A stretch of 64,000 nt of DNA from Shewanella electrica (GTDB taxonomy: Bacteria > Pseudomonadota > Gammaproteobacteria > Enterobacterales > Shewanellaceae): the NCBI RefSeq assembly GCF_022321485.1, contig NZ_JAKOGG010000002.1:124001-188000 (forward strand), given 5' to 3'. Of this stretch, positions 39,455 through 48,908 are shown piece after piece. How positions within the stretch are numbered: the first letter of the stretch is position 1; each line of letters opens with the position of its first letter. The notes under the pieces are model-generated. The model had not been told where the DNA came from. It was given only the letters and a program-made list of their open reading frames with translations, and searched no databases. Made by a program: the position numbers and the translations under genes.

Positions 39455-40564
39455 TTGGAACCCGTGTTATTTTCAACTTTAGCCAGCAGTAATGGCCAGC
39501 AAATTGGCGTCGCCACTTTAAACGCCGAGGCATCGCTCAATGCGCTCAGCCTCGACATGGTGCATGCGTTAAGCCAGCAACTGCTGCGGTGGCAACATGA
39601 CGACACCATCGCCTGCGTGTTACTCGACAGCGTCGGCGAAAAAGCCTTTTGTGCCGGTGGCGATGTGCGTGCCATGTATCAAGTACAAAGTCATCAGCCG
39701 GGCAAAGTATGCCAAGCGGTGGTCGATTTTTTTGAGGCCGAATATCGGTTGGATTATCAGATCCACACTTATGGCAAACCGATCATCGTCTGGGGCGATG
39801 GCATTGTGATGGGCGGCGGTTTAGGGCTGATGATGGGCGCTAGTCACCGCATTGCGACCGAACGTTCTCGCATCGCCATGCCGGAAGTGACTATCGGCTT
39901 GTATCCCGATGTTGGTGGCAGCTACTTTTTGAGCCGCATGCAGGGCAAAACCGGGCTGTTCTTAGGACTGACGGCATACAACCTCAACGCTGCCGACGCG
40001 CACTATTGCGGCATCGCCAATCACTTTCTGGCCTCATCGGAAAAACAGCGCCTGCTGCACGCATTAACCGCCGTGCCGTGGGGCCGTAACGCCAGTTTGA
40101 ATCAGCAGAAACTGCATGATTTGTTAGCGGACTTGACGCTGACAACCAGCGAACATATCGGCAAAAGTCGCCTGAAAGCCAATCAAGCGTTAATCGATAA
40201 GTTGATGGCGGGCACCTTGCCGGAAATTGTCGCGCGTATGCAACAGCTGCGCACCGAAGAAAGCTGGTTGCAACAAGCGCAGCGCACCATGCTTGCTGGC
40301 AGCCCACAAAGCTGGAGCCTAGCTTATGCGCAATGCCAATTAGGCGCAGAGATGAGCTTGGCTGAGTGTTTCCAGTTTGAACTTGGGGTGAGCGTTAACT
40401 GCGCCGCCATTGGCGATTTCTGCGAAGGTGTACGCGCCTTATTAGTGGATAAAGACAAACAGCCGCGCTGGGCGTTTGGTGCGCAGAACTTGCCGAGCAG
40501 TGAGCAGTTGCACGCATTATTGGCCTCGCCATTTTTTCATCATCACCCGCTGGCTCGGTTGTAA
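39455..40564 (+). CDS. 3-hydroxyisobutyryl-CoA hydrolase
   Basis: A 369-residue member of the HIBCH branch of the crotonase superfamily. It removes CoA from 3-hydroxyisobutyryl-CoA, pulling the valine pathway forward and clearing reactive methacrylyl-CoA. Landmarks are KAFCAGGDVRAMYQ, IVMGGGLGLMMGASHRI and MPEVTIGLYPDVGGSYFLSR. The start is TTG 39455, seven bases after AAGGAG; no better ATG exists. Its length of about 370 residues separates it from ordinary 260-residue hydratases. Confidence 0.93.
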   Translation: MEPVLFSTLASSNGQQIGVATLNAEASLNALSLDMVHALSQQLLRWQHDDTIACVLLDSVGEKAFCAGGDVRAMYQVQSHQPGKVCQAVVDFFEAEYRLDYQIHTYGKPIIVWGDGIVMGGGLGLMMGASHRIATERSRIAMPEVTIGLYPDVGGSYFLSRMQGKTGLFLGLTAYNLNAADAHYCGIANHFLASSEKQRLLHALTAVPWGRNASLNQQKLHDLLADLTLTTSEHIGKSRLKANQALIDKLMAGTLPEIVARMQQLRTEESWLQQAQRTMLAGSPQSWSLAYAQCQLGAEMSLAECFQFELGVSVNCAAIGDFCEGVRALLVDKDKQPRWAFGAQNLPSSEQLHALLASPFFHHHPLARL

Positions 40565-40595
40565 TCAGCCTGCATGACAAAAGTGAGGAACGCGA

Positions 40596-41498
40596 ATGAC
40601 CACAGTGGCGTTTATTGGATTAGGTAACATGGGCGCGCCCATGGCGGCCAACCTGTTAAAAAATGGCTTTGGTGTGCGGGTGTTCGATCTGGTGCCTGCA
40701 ACGGTGAGTACGTTAGCGGCGCAAGGAGCGGAGCCGTGCTCCAGTGCTATCGTGGCGGCGCAAGATGCGGCCATAGTGATTAGTATGCTGCCAGAAGGGC
40801 GGCACGCCAAAGCCCTCTATCTAGGTGATGAAAAAGGCGCGGGTTTGATAACGCAAATCCATCGCGACAGCTTGTTAATCGATTGCTCCACCATTGATGC
40901 CGATAGCGCCAGAGCGATAGCCGCAGCCGCCGATGCGCGCGGCATGGCATTTGTTGATGCGCCGGTATCCGGTGGCACGGCTGGCGCGATTGCGGCAACG
41001 TTGACTTTTATTTGTGGCGGCAGTGAATCGGCCGTCGCCCGCGCTAAACCGGTGTTGCAGGCGATGGGGCGTAATATCTTCCATGCTGGGCCCGCTGGTA
41101 GCGGCCAAATTGCCAAGATTTGCAACAACATGCTGCTTGGGGTGTTGATGGCAGGCACCTGCGAAGCGCTGAGCCTAGGTATTGATAACGGTTTGGATCC
41201 GGCGGTGCTGTCAGATATTATAAAAGCCAGCAGCGGCGGTAATTGGACGCTGGAAAAATACAATCCGTGCCCTGGGGTGATGGCGGGTGTGCCCGCCTCA
41301 AATGACTATAAAGGCGGCTTTATGGTGGATTTGATGGTCAAAGACCTCGGCTTGGCGACGCAAGCGGCATTAAGCACACGCTCGGCCATGCCGATGGGCG
41401 CGTTAGCACGCAACCTGTTTGTGCATCATGCTAAGCAAGGTCATGGTCATGAAGATTTTTCCAGCCTGTTTTGTCAGTACCGCCCCAAGTCAAACTAA
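40596..41498 (+). CDS. mmsB: 3-hydroxyisobutyrate dehydrogenase
   Basis: A 300-residue NAD-dependent beta-hydroxyacid dehydrogenase giving methylmalonate semialdehyde, the substrate of MmsA. The N-terminal IGLGNMGAPMAANLLKNG is the nucleotide-binding motif, DAPVSGGTAGA is the substrate-binding loop, and GSGQIAKICNNMLLG contains the catalytic Lys. ATG 40596 has GAGG upstream, 31 bases after the hydrolase stop. Confidence 0.95.
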   Translation: MTTVAFIGLGNMGAPMAANLLKNGFGVRVFDLVPATVSTLAAQGAEPCSSAIVAAQDAAIVISMLPEGRHAKALYLGDEKGAGLITQIHRDSLLIDCSTIDADSARAIAAAADARGMAFVDAPVSGGTAGAIAATLTFICGGSESAVARAKPVLQAMGRNIFHAGPAGSGQIAKICNNMLLGVLMAGTCEALSLGIDNGLDPAVLSDIIKASSGGNWTLEKYNPCPGVMAGVPASNDYKGGFMVDLMVKDLGLATQAALSTRSAMPMGALARNLFVHHAKQGHGHEDFSSLFCQYRPKSN

Positions 41499-41509
41499 AA
41501 GGATAAGTA

Positions 41510-42265
41510 ATGGACATTAAAGGCAAAGTTGTTGCCATCACCGGCGGTGCTGGTGGGTTGGGATTCGCCATGGCGCAGATGCTGGCAAAACGCGGGGCGC
41601 GCTTGGCGTTAATTGATATCGACCAAGACAAGCTAGAGCATGCCTGCGCGCTATTGGGTGAAGTGGACGTGCAAGGTTATGCGGTGGATATCACTGATGA
41701 AGAAGACGTCATCGCCACCTTTAAGTTCATTCTGGAAGATTTCGGGCAACTCAATGTGTTGGTGAACAACGCGGGTATTTTGTTTGATGGCATGTTGGTG
41801 AAAGCCAAAGAGGGCAAAGTCATCGAGCGGATGTCATTCGAACAGTTCCAAGCGGTGATCAATGTCAATTTGACCGGCTCATTCCTCTGTGGTCGTGAAG
41901 CGGCAGCAGCCATGATTGAATCGCAGCAAGCGGGCGTGATTATCAACATGTCGAGCATTGCCCGCGCCGGTAACATCGGCCAAAGCAATTACGCTGCCTC
42001 TAAAGCGGGCGTGGCCGCAATGGCCGTGGGGTGGGCGAAAGAGCTGGCGCGCTACAGTATTCGCTCAGTGGCAATTGCGCCGGGGGTGATTGATACCGAG
42101 ATGACGGCAGGCATGAAACCCGAAGCCTTGCAGCGTTTAGCCAAAGCCGTACCGGTTGGTCGCCTTGGTGAGGCAGATGAGATTGCTTCGACCGTATGTT
42201 TTGCCATTGAGAACGATTATCTTAATGGCCGCGTGATTGAACTTGATGGCGGTTTATCGTTCTAA
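41510..42265 (+). CDS. SDR-family dehydrogenase, probable 3-hydroxyacyl-CoA dehydrogenase
   Basis: A 251-residue classical SDR with GGAGGLGFAMA for the cofactor, NNAG, the catalytic Ser in NMSSIARAG, and YAASKAG. Asp38 in LIDIDQDK favours NAD over NADP. As the last gene of the operon it most likely oxidises 2-methyl-3-hydroxybutyryl-CoA to the ketoacyl-CoA used by the thiolase. It starts 11 bases after mmsB, with AAGGA upstream, and is followed by a terminator. Confidence 0.9.
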   Translation: MDIKGKVVAITGGAGGLGFAMAQMLAKRGARLALIDIDQDKLEHACALLGEVDVQGYAVDITDEEDVIATFKFILEDFGQLNVLVNNAGILFDGMLVKAKEGKVIERMSFEQFQAVINVNLTGSFLCGREAAAAMIESQQAGVIINMSSIARAGNIGQSNYAASKAGVAAMAVGWAKELARYSIRSVAIAPGVIDTEMTAGMKPEALQRLAKAVPVGRLGEADEIASTVCFAIENDYLNGRVIELDGGLSF

Positions 42266-42288
42266 ACCTCCGTCAAACTGTGTTGCAT

Positions 42289-42325
42289 AACGCCTGCATC
42301 GTGCTGATGTGGGCGTTTTTGTTTC
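42289..42325 (+). terminator. Terminator of the branched-chain catabolic operon
   Basis: A 12-bp stem (AACGCCTGCATC / GATGTGGGCGTT, loop GTGCT) is followed by TTTGTTT. Confidence 0.88.
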
Positions 42326-42418
42326 ATTCGCTAAACTGGATGCAGTACAAAAGTTGACAAGGCGTCATGCAAATTGAACAATTCCAGCGAATAGAATTAA
42401 AGGCTAGGTGGTTGTTCG

Positions 42419-42652
42419 GTGGCACATTGGCTAATCAACGGATGTAAAAAGTGTTTGTTAGCCGTAGGTGCGACGGGTGTTGTCATTATCTATGGTGGTT
42501 TTTTCTACTTGTTGCTCAGTGGACGGTCAACGGCGCCTATCCACTGGTTTTATCTGGTATCGCCTTGGTTGTGTATCTATTTTGGCTTACCACATCAACA
42601 GCAACACGATGTAATAGATTGGCTGTTAAAAAAATTTAAATTTAATAAATAA
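42419..42652 (+). CDS. Small membrane protein, 77 aa
   Basis: The ORF starts with GTG 42419, with AGGTGG about 12 bases upstream. The protein has two hydrophobic segments (about 12-33 and 42-57) separated by a short loop, and a basic C-terminal tail (KKFKFNK), so it should be a small inner-membrane protein. I do not recognise the family. It precedes the S9 peptidase by 46 bases and could be cotranscribed. Confidence 0.5.
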   Translation: MAHWLINGCKKCLLAVGATGVVIIYGGFFYLLLSGRSTAPIHWFYLVSPWLCIYFGLPHQQQHDVIDWLLKKFKFNK

Positions 42653-42698
42653 CAATTACATATTAGCTCTGTTTTTTGCAGTGCTTGAGGGGAACACA

Positions 42699-44756
42699 AT
42701 GAACTCCATCGGGTCGGTGGCGCGATGGGCCGGGCTAGCGGCAGTGGTTTTTTTATCTGCATGCTCAAAGGCACCAGACACCAATACGTCACTTAACGAC
42801 ACGCCGTCGCAAGAGAGTCAAACACCATATGGCAGTTGGCAGTCGCCAATCACCGCACAAGAAGTTTATGGTGCCCATTCGGGCATTAGCGAGCTGCAAA
42901 GTAGCGGCGATATGCTGTATTTCACTGAGTCTGATCCCGCGGCACAGGGCCAATCGGGAATTAAACGCATCGGCGCCCAAGATCAAGTTACCCAAGTGCT
43001 AGCGGCCCAATTTGGTGTCGGCTCGCGCGTACATGAATATGGCGGCGCACCTTTCTTAGCCATTGGTCAAAGTATTTTTGCAACCAAAATGGCAGATCAA
43101 CGCTTCTATCGTATCGCCCCCAATCAAGAGCCTGTGGCGTTAACGCCTGAAGGAACCCGTCATGCTGGCTGCGTGTTTTTCAGCAAAGGCTCCCGCATTA
43201 TCTGTGTGCGTGAAGACCATCGCCAGCCCGGCGAAGCGGTCAATAGTTTGGTGGCAATCAACCTTAATCAACCGGGTGAAGGTGATATCTACGCCACCGG
43301 CCACGATTTTTACGGCGCACCTGCAATCAACCGCGATAACACCCAATTGGCGTGGGTAACGTGGGATCATCCCAACATGCCATGGGATAACACTCAATTG
43401 TGGGTTGGCAAGTTGGATAAAAAAGGGGCGTTGACCGATATCCAGCAGCCGAAAATGCCAGGTAAAGGCGCGATAATGCAGCCACTGTATAGCCCTACCG
43501 GCCAATTGTATTTTATTGCTGACTTCGATAACTGGTGGAACTTGTACCGCATCAATGCGGAAGGCCGAGTGGAGCAAGTGACCAAGCTCGAAGGCGAGAT
43601 CGGCGGTCCAGCGTGGGGCTTGGGGAGCCATGCCTATGCCTTTGAGAATGAGCACTCAATAGTGTTCAACCTGCACCATGAAGGCCAACTCGATTTGATG
43701 CGCATTGATGTTGATTCCGGTGTTACTGAAGAGTTAGCGACGGATTTTGCATCAGTCAAACAGCTGATCAGTTATCAAGACAATGTGTATTTTATTGGTG
43801 CGAAGGCGACGCCCGCGCGCGGTATTTATCGAGTGACCGGACGTGGTACTGAATTGGTGTATTCACCCGAGATCAATGGCGTCGAGCCGGAATACATCGC
43901 TAAACCGCGTAGTGTGAGTTTTGTTACCGCTAACAAACACACGGCTTATGGCTTGTATTATGCGCCGACCAATCCCGATTATCAGGCGCCTGCTGGCAGC
44001 GTACCGCCGTTGGTGATGATGTTACACGGTGGCCCAACGTATGAGGCTAATCGCGCCTATCGGGGGGATATTCAATTCTGGACTAGCCGCGGTTTTGCGG
44101 TATTTGACCTTAACTACCGTGGCAGCACTGGCTACGGCCGCAAGTTCCGTCGCAGTTTGTACGGCCAGTGGGGTGTCGCGGATGTTGATGATGCGGTCTA
44201 CGCCGCTAAATATCTGGTCAACGAAAAACTTGCCGATCCAGACAAGCTGGCGATTCGTGGTGGCAGTGCCGGTGGCTTTAGTGTGTTAGCGGCCTTAGCG
44301 TTTCATGACGTGTTCAAAGCAGGTACCAGTTATTACGGCGTGAGTGATATCGAGGTGTTGGCGAAGGAGACGCATAAATTTGAGTCGCGTTATCTTGATC
44401 AACTGATTGGCCCATATCCGCAAAAACGTCAGCTTTATCATGACCGTTCACCGCTTTATCATCTTGACGGTCTGGATGAGCCTTTGCTGTTATTCCAAGG
44501 ATTGGAAGATAAAGTGGTGCCGCCAAACCAGTCGGAGATGATCTACCAAGCGTTGCGTGACAAAGGTGTGCCGACTGCATATATTGCGTTCCCCGGCGAA
44601 GGTCATGGTTTCCGTCAACCGGAGAACAATATCCGTGCCTTAGAAACTGAATTGGCGTTCTATGGCCGCGTATTCGGTTTTAAACCCGCTGGGCAACTGC
44701 CGTTGGTGCCGTTAGAAAATGCTGGCGCGTTGGTGGAGCCCTCCACCACGAAATAA
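42699..44756 (+). CDS. S9-family prolyl oligopeptidase-like lipoprotein
   Basis: A 685-residue secreted serine peptidase. The signal peptide ends in FLSACSK, a lipobox, so it should be lipid-anchored, probably in the outer membrane facing the periplasm. Residues 60-390 form a beta-propeller. The alpha/beta hydrolase domain has the nucleophile Ser in RGGSAGGFSV (near 523), Asp in LEDKVVPPNQ (near 605) and His in GEGHGF (near 635). GTG 42681 also opens the frame, but ATG 42699 has GAGGGG six bases upstream. It resembles dipeptidyl or acylaminoacyl peptidases; exact specificity is unknown. It is convergent with cueR, one base apart. Confidence 0.88.
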   Translation: MNSIGSVARWAGLAAVVFLSACSKAPDTNTSLNDTPSQESQTPYGSWQSPITAQEVYGAHSGISELQSSGDMLYFTESDPAAQGQSGIKRIGAQDQVTQVLAAQFGVGSRVHEYGGAPFLAIGQSIFATKMADQRFYRIAPNQEPVALTPEGTRHAGCVFFSKGSRIICVREDHRQPGEAVNSLVAINLNQPGEGDIYATGHDFYGAPAINRDNTQLAWVTWDHPNMPWDNTQLWVGKLDKKGALTDIQQPKMPGKGAIMQPLYSPTGQLYFIADFDNWWNLYRINAEGRVEQVTKLEGEIGGPAWGLGSHAYAFENEHSIVFNLHHEGQLDLMRIDVDSGVTEELATDFASVKQLISYQDNVYFIGAKATPARGIYRVTGRGTELVYSPEINGVEPEYIAKPRSVSFVTANKHTAYGLYYAPTNPDYQAPAGSVPPLVMMLHGGPTYEANRAYRGDIQFWTSRGFAVFDLNYRGSTGYGRKFRRSLYGQWGVADVDDAVYAAKYLVNEKLADPDKLAIRGGSAGGFSVLAALAFHDVFKAGTSYYGVSDIEVLAKETHKFESRYLDQLIGPYPQKRQLYHDRSPLYHLDGLDEPLLLFQGLEDKVVPPNQSEMIYQALRDKGVPTAYIAFPGEGHGFRQPENNIRALETELAFYGRVFGFKPAGQLPLVPLENAGALVEPSTTK

Positions 44757-44757
44757 G

Positions 44758-45162
44758 CTACTCGTGGTGGCAGCACTTCTTGCCAGATAGCCCGTCGATG
44801 ATTGGGCAATCTGGCGAGTCGCCACCTTGGCATTGCGCCACCAAATGGCTCAATTCACCATGCAGCTGTTGCAGCCGCTGCATTCGTTGTTCTAGCGCCT
44901 TGAGATGTTGACTGGCAAGGCGTTTCACATCACTGGCACAACGCTGCGGATCATGTTTGAGTTGCAGCAGATCGCGGCACTCATCAATGCTAAAACCCAG
45001 TTCGCGACAATGTTGCACAAACAGCAACGCTGACACTTGTTGCTCCCCATATTCTCGATAACCATTGGCACCACGGCTGCCGGTAACTAAGCCAATGTCG
45101 TGGTAATAACGGATATTTTTGACCGACAGCCCGGTTTGGCTGGCGACATCACCAATTTTCAA
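44758..45162 (-). CDS. cueR: Copper-responsive MerR-family regulator CueR
   Basis: A 134-residue MerR protein with the N-terminal winged helix (MKIGDVASQTGLSVKNIRYY) and a dimerisation helix. The metal loop CQGGDSPDCPIIDGL has the two Cys ligands spaced as in CueR, and a KKCCHH tail follows. CueR senses monovalent copper and twists a 19-bp-spaced promoter into activity. It is divergent from copA, whose promoter has exactly this architecture. Confidence 0.93.
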   Translation of the reverse strand: MKIGDVASQTGLSVKNIRYYHDIGLVTGSRGANGYREYGEQQVSALLFVQHCRELGFSIDECRDLLQLKHDPQRCASDVKRLASQHLKALEQRMQRLQQLHGELSHLVAQCQGGDSPDCPIIDGLSGKKCCHHE

Positions 45163-45228
45163 CGGTTACTTCCTCCATACGCCACTTGTGAGCTGGTGCA
45201 AAGTTATTGCTGATGCGGCGCTTTGCGC

Positions 45229-45259
45229 TTGACTCTCCAGTTACTGGAGACTTTAACCT
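45229..45259 (+). promoter_or_regulatory. CueR-type copA promoter
   Basis: A -35 TTGACT (45229-45234) and a -10 TAACCT (45254-45259) are separated by 19 bases and overlap the dyad CTCCAGT-ACTGGAG. This closely resembles E. coli copA, including the TTTAACCT end. Confidence 0.85.
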
Positions 45260-45318
45260 GTATCGCAATTGAACTGCAATGGCCGCTCGTCCACGCGAGC
45301 GGTGGCAAAGGTGGAATT

Positions 45319-48312
45319 ATGACCCGTTATCAATTTCATATCAGTAACATGCATTGTGGCGGTTGCGCCCGCAAAATTACCGCGTTGTTTGCCGATGAGG
45401 CCGATGTGCAAGTCAGCACCGATGTGGCGAATAAATCACTCACTGTCGAACTTGGGCAGCAGGCCACGCTGACGGCGGCCGAGATTAGCGCCCGCTTACA
45501 GCAAGCCAATTATCAAGCCGAGCCGCTCAAAGCTGTCAGCGCATGGCAGCATTTTGTGGTGGCCGATATGCGCTGTGGTCACTGTGAAAAGACTATTCGC
45601 AGCGCCTTGAATGAGGTTGCCGATGAGGTGCTGGTGGATTTAACCAGCAAGCAGGTTGATGTGTTAACCGCGCAACCCGCCACGGCGGTAGCGGAGCTTA
45701 TTCGCCAAGCGGGATTTACGCCACAACAAGCGGAGGCCAACGATACGCTGGCTATCTCATCTTCGGCAACTACTGCCGCAGACAATCAAACATGGCATGA
45801 GTTTGTGGTGCCCGATATGACCTGCGGCCATTGTGAAAAGACCATTCGCGCTGCGTTAACTGATGCGGCTGACGTGCAGGTTGATCTCAACAGCAAATTG
45901 GTGCGCGTGTGCAGCGACGCCAGCGATGAACAACTGTTAGCGCTGATCCAACAAGCGGGCTATTCCCCTGCGTTGGCGACTGACTCTGCGCCGCAAGCCG
46001 CTAACTCAACGCCGGATGCTGCAGCCGCAAACGCCAGTGCTTCGGTAGAGCCAGCGGGCGAGCATCAGCGCGCAGTTGAATCTGCCACCACTCATGATGC
46101 CAAGCTGCTGCTGTTTGTGCCGGACATGAGTTGCGCCAGCTGTGTCGCGAAAATCGAAAAGGCGTTTGACGGCGCCGGTGTTACCGCGCGAGTGAATCTG
46201 GCCGATAAACAAGTGGCTGTAGCTAGCGGCATTGCTGCCGAGCAAGCGCAGCAAATTCTGCAAGGCGCCGGTTATCGCGGCGAAGTAATTGAGAATGCCG
46301 CCGATGCCGTGGCCGATAAAGCAGCCCATGATGCCAAAGAGTATCGCACGCGTATTATTCAAGCTGTGGTCACGCTTGGTATCGGTGTGCCAATGATGTT
46401 GTGGGGTTGGCTCGGTGGTGAGATGAGCGTTGCCAGTGATAGCTTACGCTTAGGCTGGGGCGTGATGGCGGTCGTGTGTTTGTTGTTGCTCATCTATTGT
46501 GGCGGCCACTTTTTTGCGGGGGCGTGGCGAGCGCTCAAAGCCAAAAGCGCCAATATGGATAGCCTCATTGCCGTCGGCACGGGTACTGCGTGGTTGTATT
46601 CCACTGTGGTGGTGATTGCACCGCAATGGTTCCCTGACGGTACGCGGCATGTCTATTTTGAAGCCAGCTTGATGATCCTTGGTCTGATCAACCTCGGCCA
46701 TGCGCTCGAACTGCGTGCGCGCGGCAAAACCAGCGAAGCCGTGCAAAAGCTGATTGGCCTGCAAGCCAATAGCGCTTATCTGGTGACTGACGACGGTGAT
46801 AAACAGGTCGCTGTCGACAGCGTTAACGTCGGCGATGTGTTGCGACTGCGTGCTGGCGATAAAGTGGCGCTGGATGGTGAAGTGATCAGCGGCCAATCAC
46901 TGCTTAACGAAGCGATGCTCACTGGTGAGCCAATGCCAGTGAATAAAACCGTGGGTGATGTGGTCAACGCCGGTACCATCAATGGCGATGGCAGTTTGAC
47001 CTATCGGGTTACACGAGCGCAGCAAGACACCCGCTTGGCGCAAATTATTGCGCTGGTGCAGGAGGCACAAACCTCCAAGATGCCGATTGGCCGCCTGACC
47101 GACAAAATCGCTGGTGTGTTTGTGCCGGTGGTGATGTTACTGGCGTTGCTGGCGGCGGTGATTTGGTATGTGGTTGGCCCACAACCAGCGTTATCCCACG
47201 CCTTGGTGGTGCTCACCAGCGTACTGATTATCGCTTGCCCCTGCGCGCTTGGTTTAGCAACGCCGATGTCGATTATGGTGGCGGTTGGCCGCGCAGCGCA
47301 GATGGGCGTACTGATTAAAAATGGTGAAGCGTTGCAAACGGCGGCTAAGGTCAACTGTGTGGTGCTGGATAAAACCGGCACGGTGACCGAAGGCAAACCG
47401 CAAGTGGTAGCGGTGCACTGCTTTACCGAGGTTAGCGATACTGAAGTGCTGCAAGTGGTTGCCAGCCTTGAGCAACAATCGTCACATCCGTTGGCGGCTG
47501 CGTTACAACAAGCGGCGGATGCCAAGCAGCTCGCACGCGTCGATGTTGCCAGCTTTAGTTATCAGCAAGGGCTGGGCGTGAGTGGTGTTGTTGCGGGTAG
47601 CGACTGGCTTATTGGCAACGACAAGTTGCTGCAAGCGCAATCTATCCAATTATCTGATGCGGCCAATCGTGCGTTAGCAGAGGCGGCTGCGTTGGGGCAA
47701 ACACCGGTATTGGTAGCGAAAGACGACGAACTGGTGGCGTTAGTGGCGATTAGCGACCCAATCCGCAGTGACGCCAAAGCGGCGCTGCAACTGCTGAAAC
47801 AACAAGGTAAGCGTTTGGTGTTGTTGTCTGGCGATAATCAACGTACCGCCGATGCGGTCGCTAAACAGCTCGGTATCGACCAAGTGATTGCTGGTGTACT
47901 GCCCGATCAAAAGCAAGCGTGGGTGCAAAAGTTCCAACAGCAGGGCGAGGTGGTGGCTATGGTAGGTGATGGTATCAATGATGCGCCAGCACTGGCCGCG
48001 GCCGATGTCGGGGTGGCGTTAGGCACTGGCACCGACGTCGCCATTGAAAGCGCCGATATGACCTTGTTAACACCGCGGCTAGAAAATCTCGCCTTAGGTT
48101 TTGCGCTGTCCAAGGCCACGCTCGGTAATATCAAACAGAACCTGTTTGGCGCGTTTATCTATAATAGCGTCGGTATTCCGGTGGCGGCGGGTGTGTTGTA
48201 TCCACTGTTTGGCATGTTGCTCAGCCCGGTAATTGCTGGCGCGGCGATGGCATTGTCATCGCTGACGGTGGTCACTAACGCCAATCGATTACGCTATAAA
48301 AAACTGGATTAG
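45319..48312 (+). CDS. copA: Copper-exporting P1B-type ATPase with four N-terminal HMA domains
   Basis: CopA pumps monovalent copper from the cytoplasm. I start at ATG 45319 with AAAGGTGGA upstream; the longer frame from 45223 would run through the promoter. The 997-residue protein has four heavy-metal-associated domains with CxxC pairs at 13/16, 86/89, 169/172 and 272/275, in MHCGGC, MRCGHC, MTCGHC and MSCASC. Eight membrane helices follow, with CPCALGLATP, the phosphorylation site DKTGTVTEG, SSHPLAAAL and GDGINDAPALAAADVG. Bacterial CopA usually has one or two such domains, so the N terminus is expanded. Domains 2 and 3 are very alike (CGHCEKTIR), suggesting recent duplication. CueR should induce it. 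Confidence 0.95.
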   Translation: MTRYQFHISNMHCGGCARKITALFADEADVQVSTDVANKSLTVELGQQATLTAAEISARLQQANYQAEPLKAVSAWQHFVVADMRCGHCEKTIRSALNEVADEVLVDLTSKQVDVLTAQPATAVAELIRQAGFTPQQAEANDTLAISSSATTAADNQTWHEFVVPDMTCGHCEKTIRAALTDAADVQVDLNSKLVRVCSDASDEQLLALIQQAGYSPALATDSAPQAANSTPDAAAANASASVEPAGEHQRAVESATTHDAKLLLFVPDMSCASCVAKIEKAFDGAGVTARVNLADKQVAVASGIAAEQAQQILQGAGYRGEVIENAADAVADKAAHDAKEYRTRIIQAVVTLGIGVPMMLWGWLGGEMSVASDSLRLGWGVMAVVCLLLLIYCGGHFFAGAWRALKAKSANMDSLIAVGTGTAWLYSTVVVIAPQWFPDGTRHVYFEASLMILGLINLGHALELRARGKTSEAVQKLIGLQANSAYLVTDDGDKQVAVDSVNVGDVLRLRAGDKVALDGEVISGQSLLNEAMLTGEPMPVNKTVGDVVNAGTINGDGSLTYRVTRAQQDTRLAQIIALVQEAQTSKMPIGRLTDKIAGVFVPVVMLLALLAAVIWYVVGPQPALSHALVVLTSVLIIACPCALGLATPMSIMVAVGRAAQMGVLIKNGEALQTAAKVNCVVLDKTGTVTEGKPQVVAVHCFTEVSDTEVLQVVASLEQQSSHPLAAALQQAADAKQLARVDVASFSYQQGLGVSGVVAGSDWLIGNDKLLQAQSIQLSDAANRALAEAAALGQTPVLVAKDDELVALVAISDPIRSDAKAALQLLKQQGKRLVLLSGDNQRTADAVAKQLGIDQVIAGVLPDQKQAWVQKFQQQGEVVAMVGDGINDAPALAAADVGVALGTGTDVAIESADMTLLTPRLENLALGFALSKATLGNIKQNLFGAFIYNSVGIPVAAGVLYPLFGMLLSPVIAGAAMALSSLTVVTNANRLRYKKLD

Positions 48313-48322
48313 CTTCTGCCCC

Positions 48323-48350
48323 AAACCCAGCCTCGGCTGGGTTTGTTTTT
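48323..48350 (+). terminator. Terminator after copA
   Basis: A 10-bp stem (AAACCCAGCC / GGCTGGGTTT) with a two-base centre is followed by GTTTTT. Confidence 0.88.
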
Positions 48351-48404
48351 ACAGCTGTCGTTATGTAATCTTACGTCTTTTCAGACGATAGGACGTTCTA
48401 CGAC

Positions 48405-48788
48405 ATGAAGTCATCTCTCAAATTGTGCGCCATGTTAGCACTGGTTAGCAGTGCGGGATTAACCAGCCATCACGCGCTGGCCGCTTGCGGTGAAAACCCG
48501 CAGGCACAATGTTTGACCGTCATCGACGGTAAAGTCACTCAAGGCCAATGCCAGATTACCGAATGCGCCAATCAATTTAATGCCTACAGCGGCTGGGAGC
48601 TGGCCGATGGCGGCTCGGTAGAGTATCGCTATCAAGTAGCGGATGAGTCTTCCAGCATCACAGTGAATGGCAAACCGGGCGTCAGTATTCCCGCAGATAT
48701 CCTTAAAGAACCGTTGATCTGCTACGCTGGCACCGCCCCCAAATCTGAGCTTCCGGTTGTCTACTGTAGTAAAGATGCGGGCATGTAA
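48405..48788 (+). CDS. Hypothetical exported protein with conserved-looking cysteines, 127 aa
   Basis: The signal peptide (MKSSLKLCAMLALVSSAGLTS to HHALA) predicts export to the periplasm. The mature part has six cysteines (ACGEN, AQCL, GQCQ, TECAN, LICY and VYCSK), consistent with three disulfides. I recognise no family. It stands alone between copA and ybiT, with its own short upstream region. The nearby copper genes suggest metal binding at most as speculation. Confidence 0.65.
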   Translation: MKSSLKLCAMLALVSSAGLTSHHALAACGENPQAQCLTVIDGKVTQGQCQITECANQFNAYSGWELADGGSVEYRYQVADESSSITVNGKPGVSIPADILKEPLICYAGTAPKSELPVVYCSKDAGM

Positions 48789-48908
48789 CTGCATCAACCG
48801 TAGTTGATAATTCATATAGGGCTGTTATAGTGGCGCGTTTTGTACGGGGTAGGCTTTATCTGCCGCGTATTCGGTACACTTTGCAGCAAAAAACTGGGAA
48901 TCCCTAAC

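Noticed and set aside
45223-45318. Upstream extension of copA to 45223
   Set aside because: It would place coding sequence over the CueR-type promoter; ATG 45319 has a good ribosome-binding site and starts the first HMA domain.
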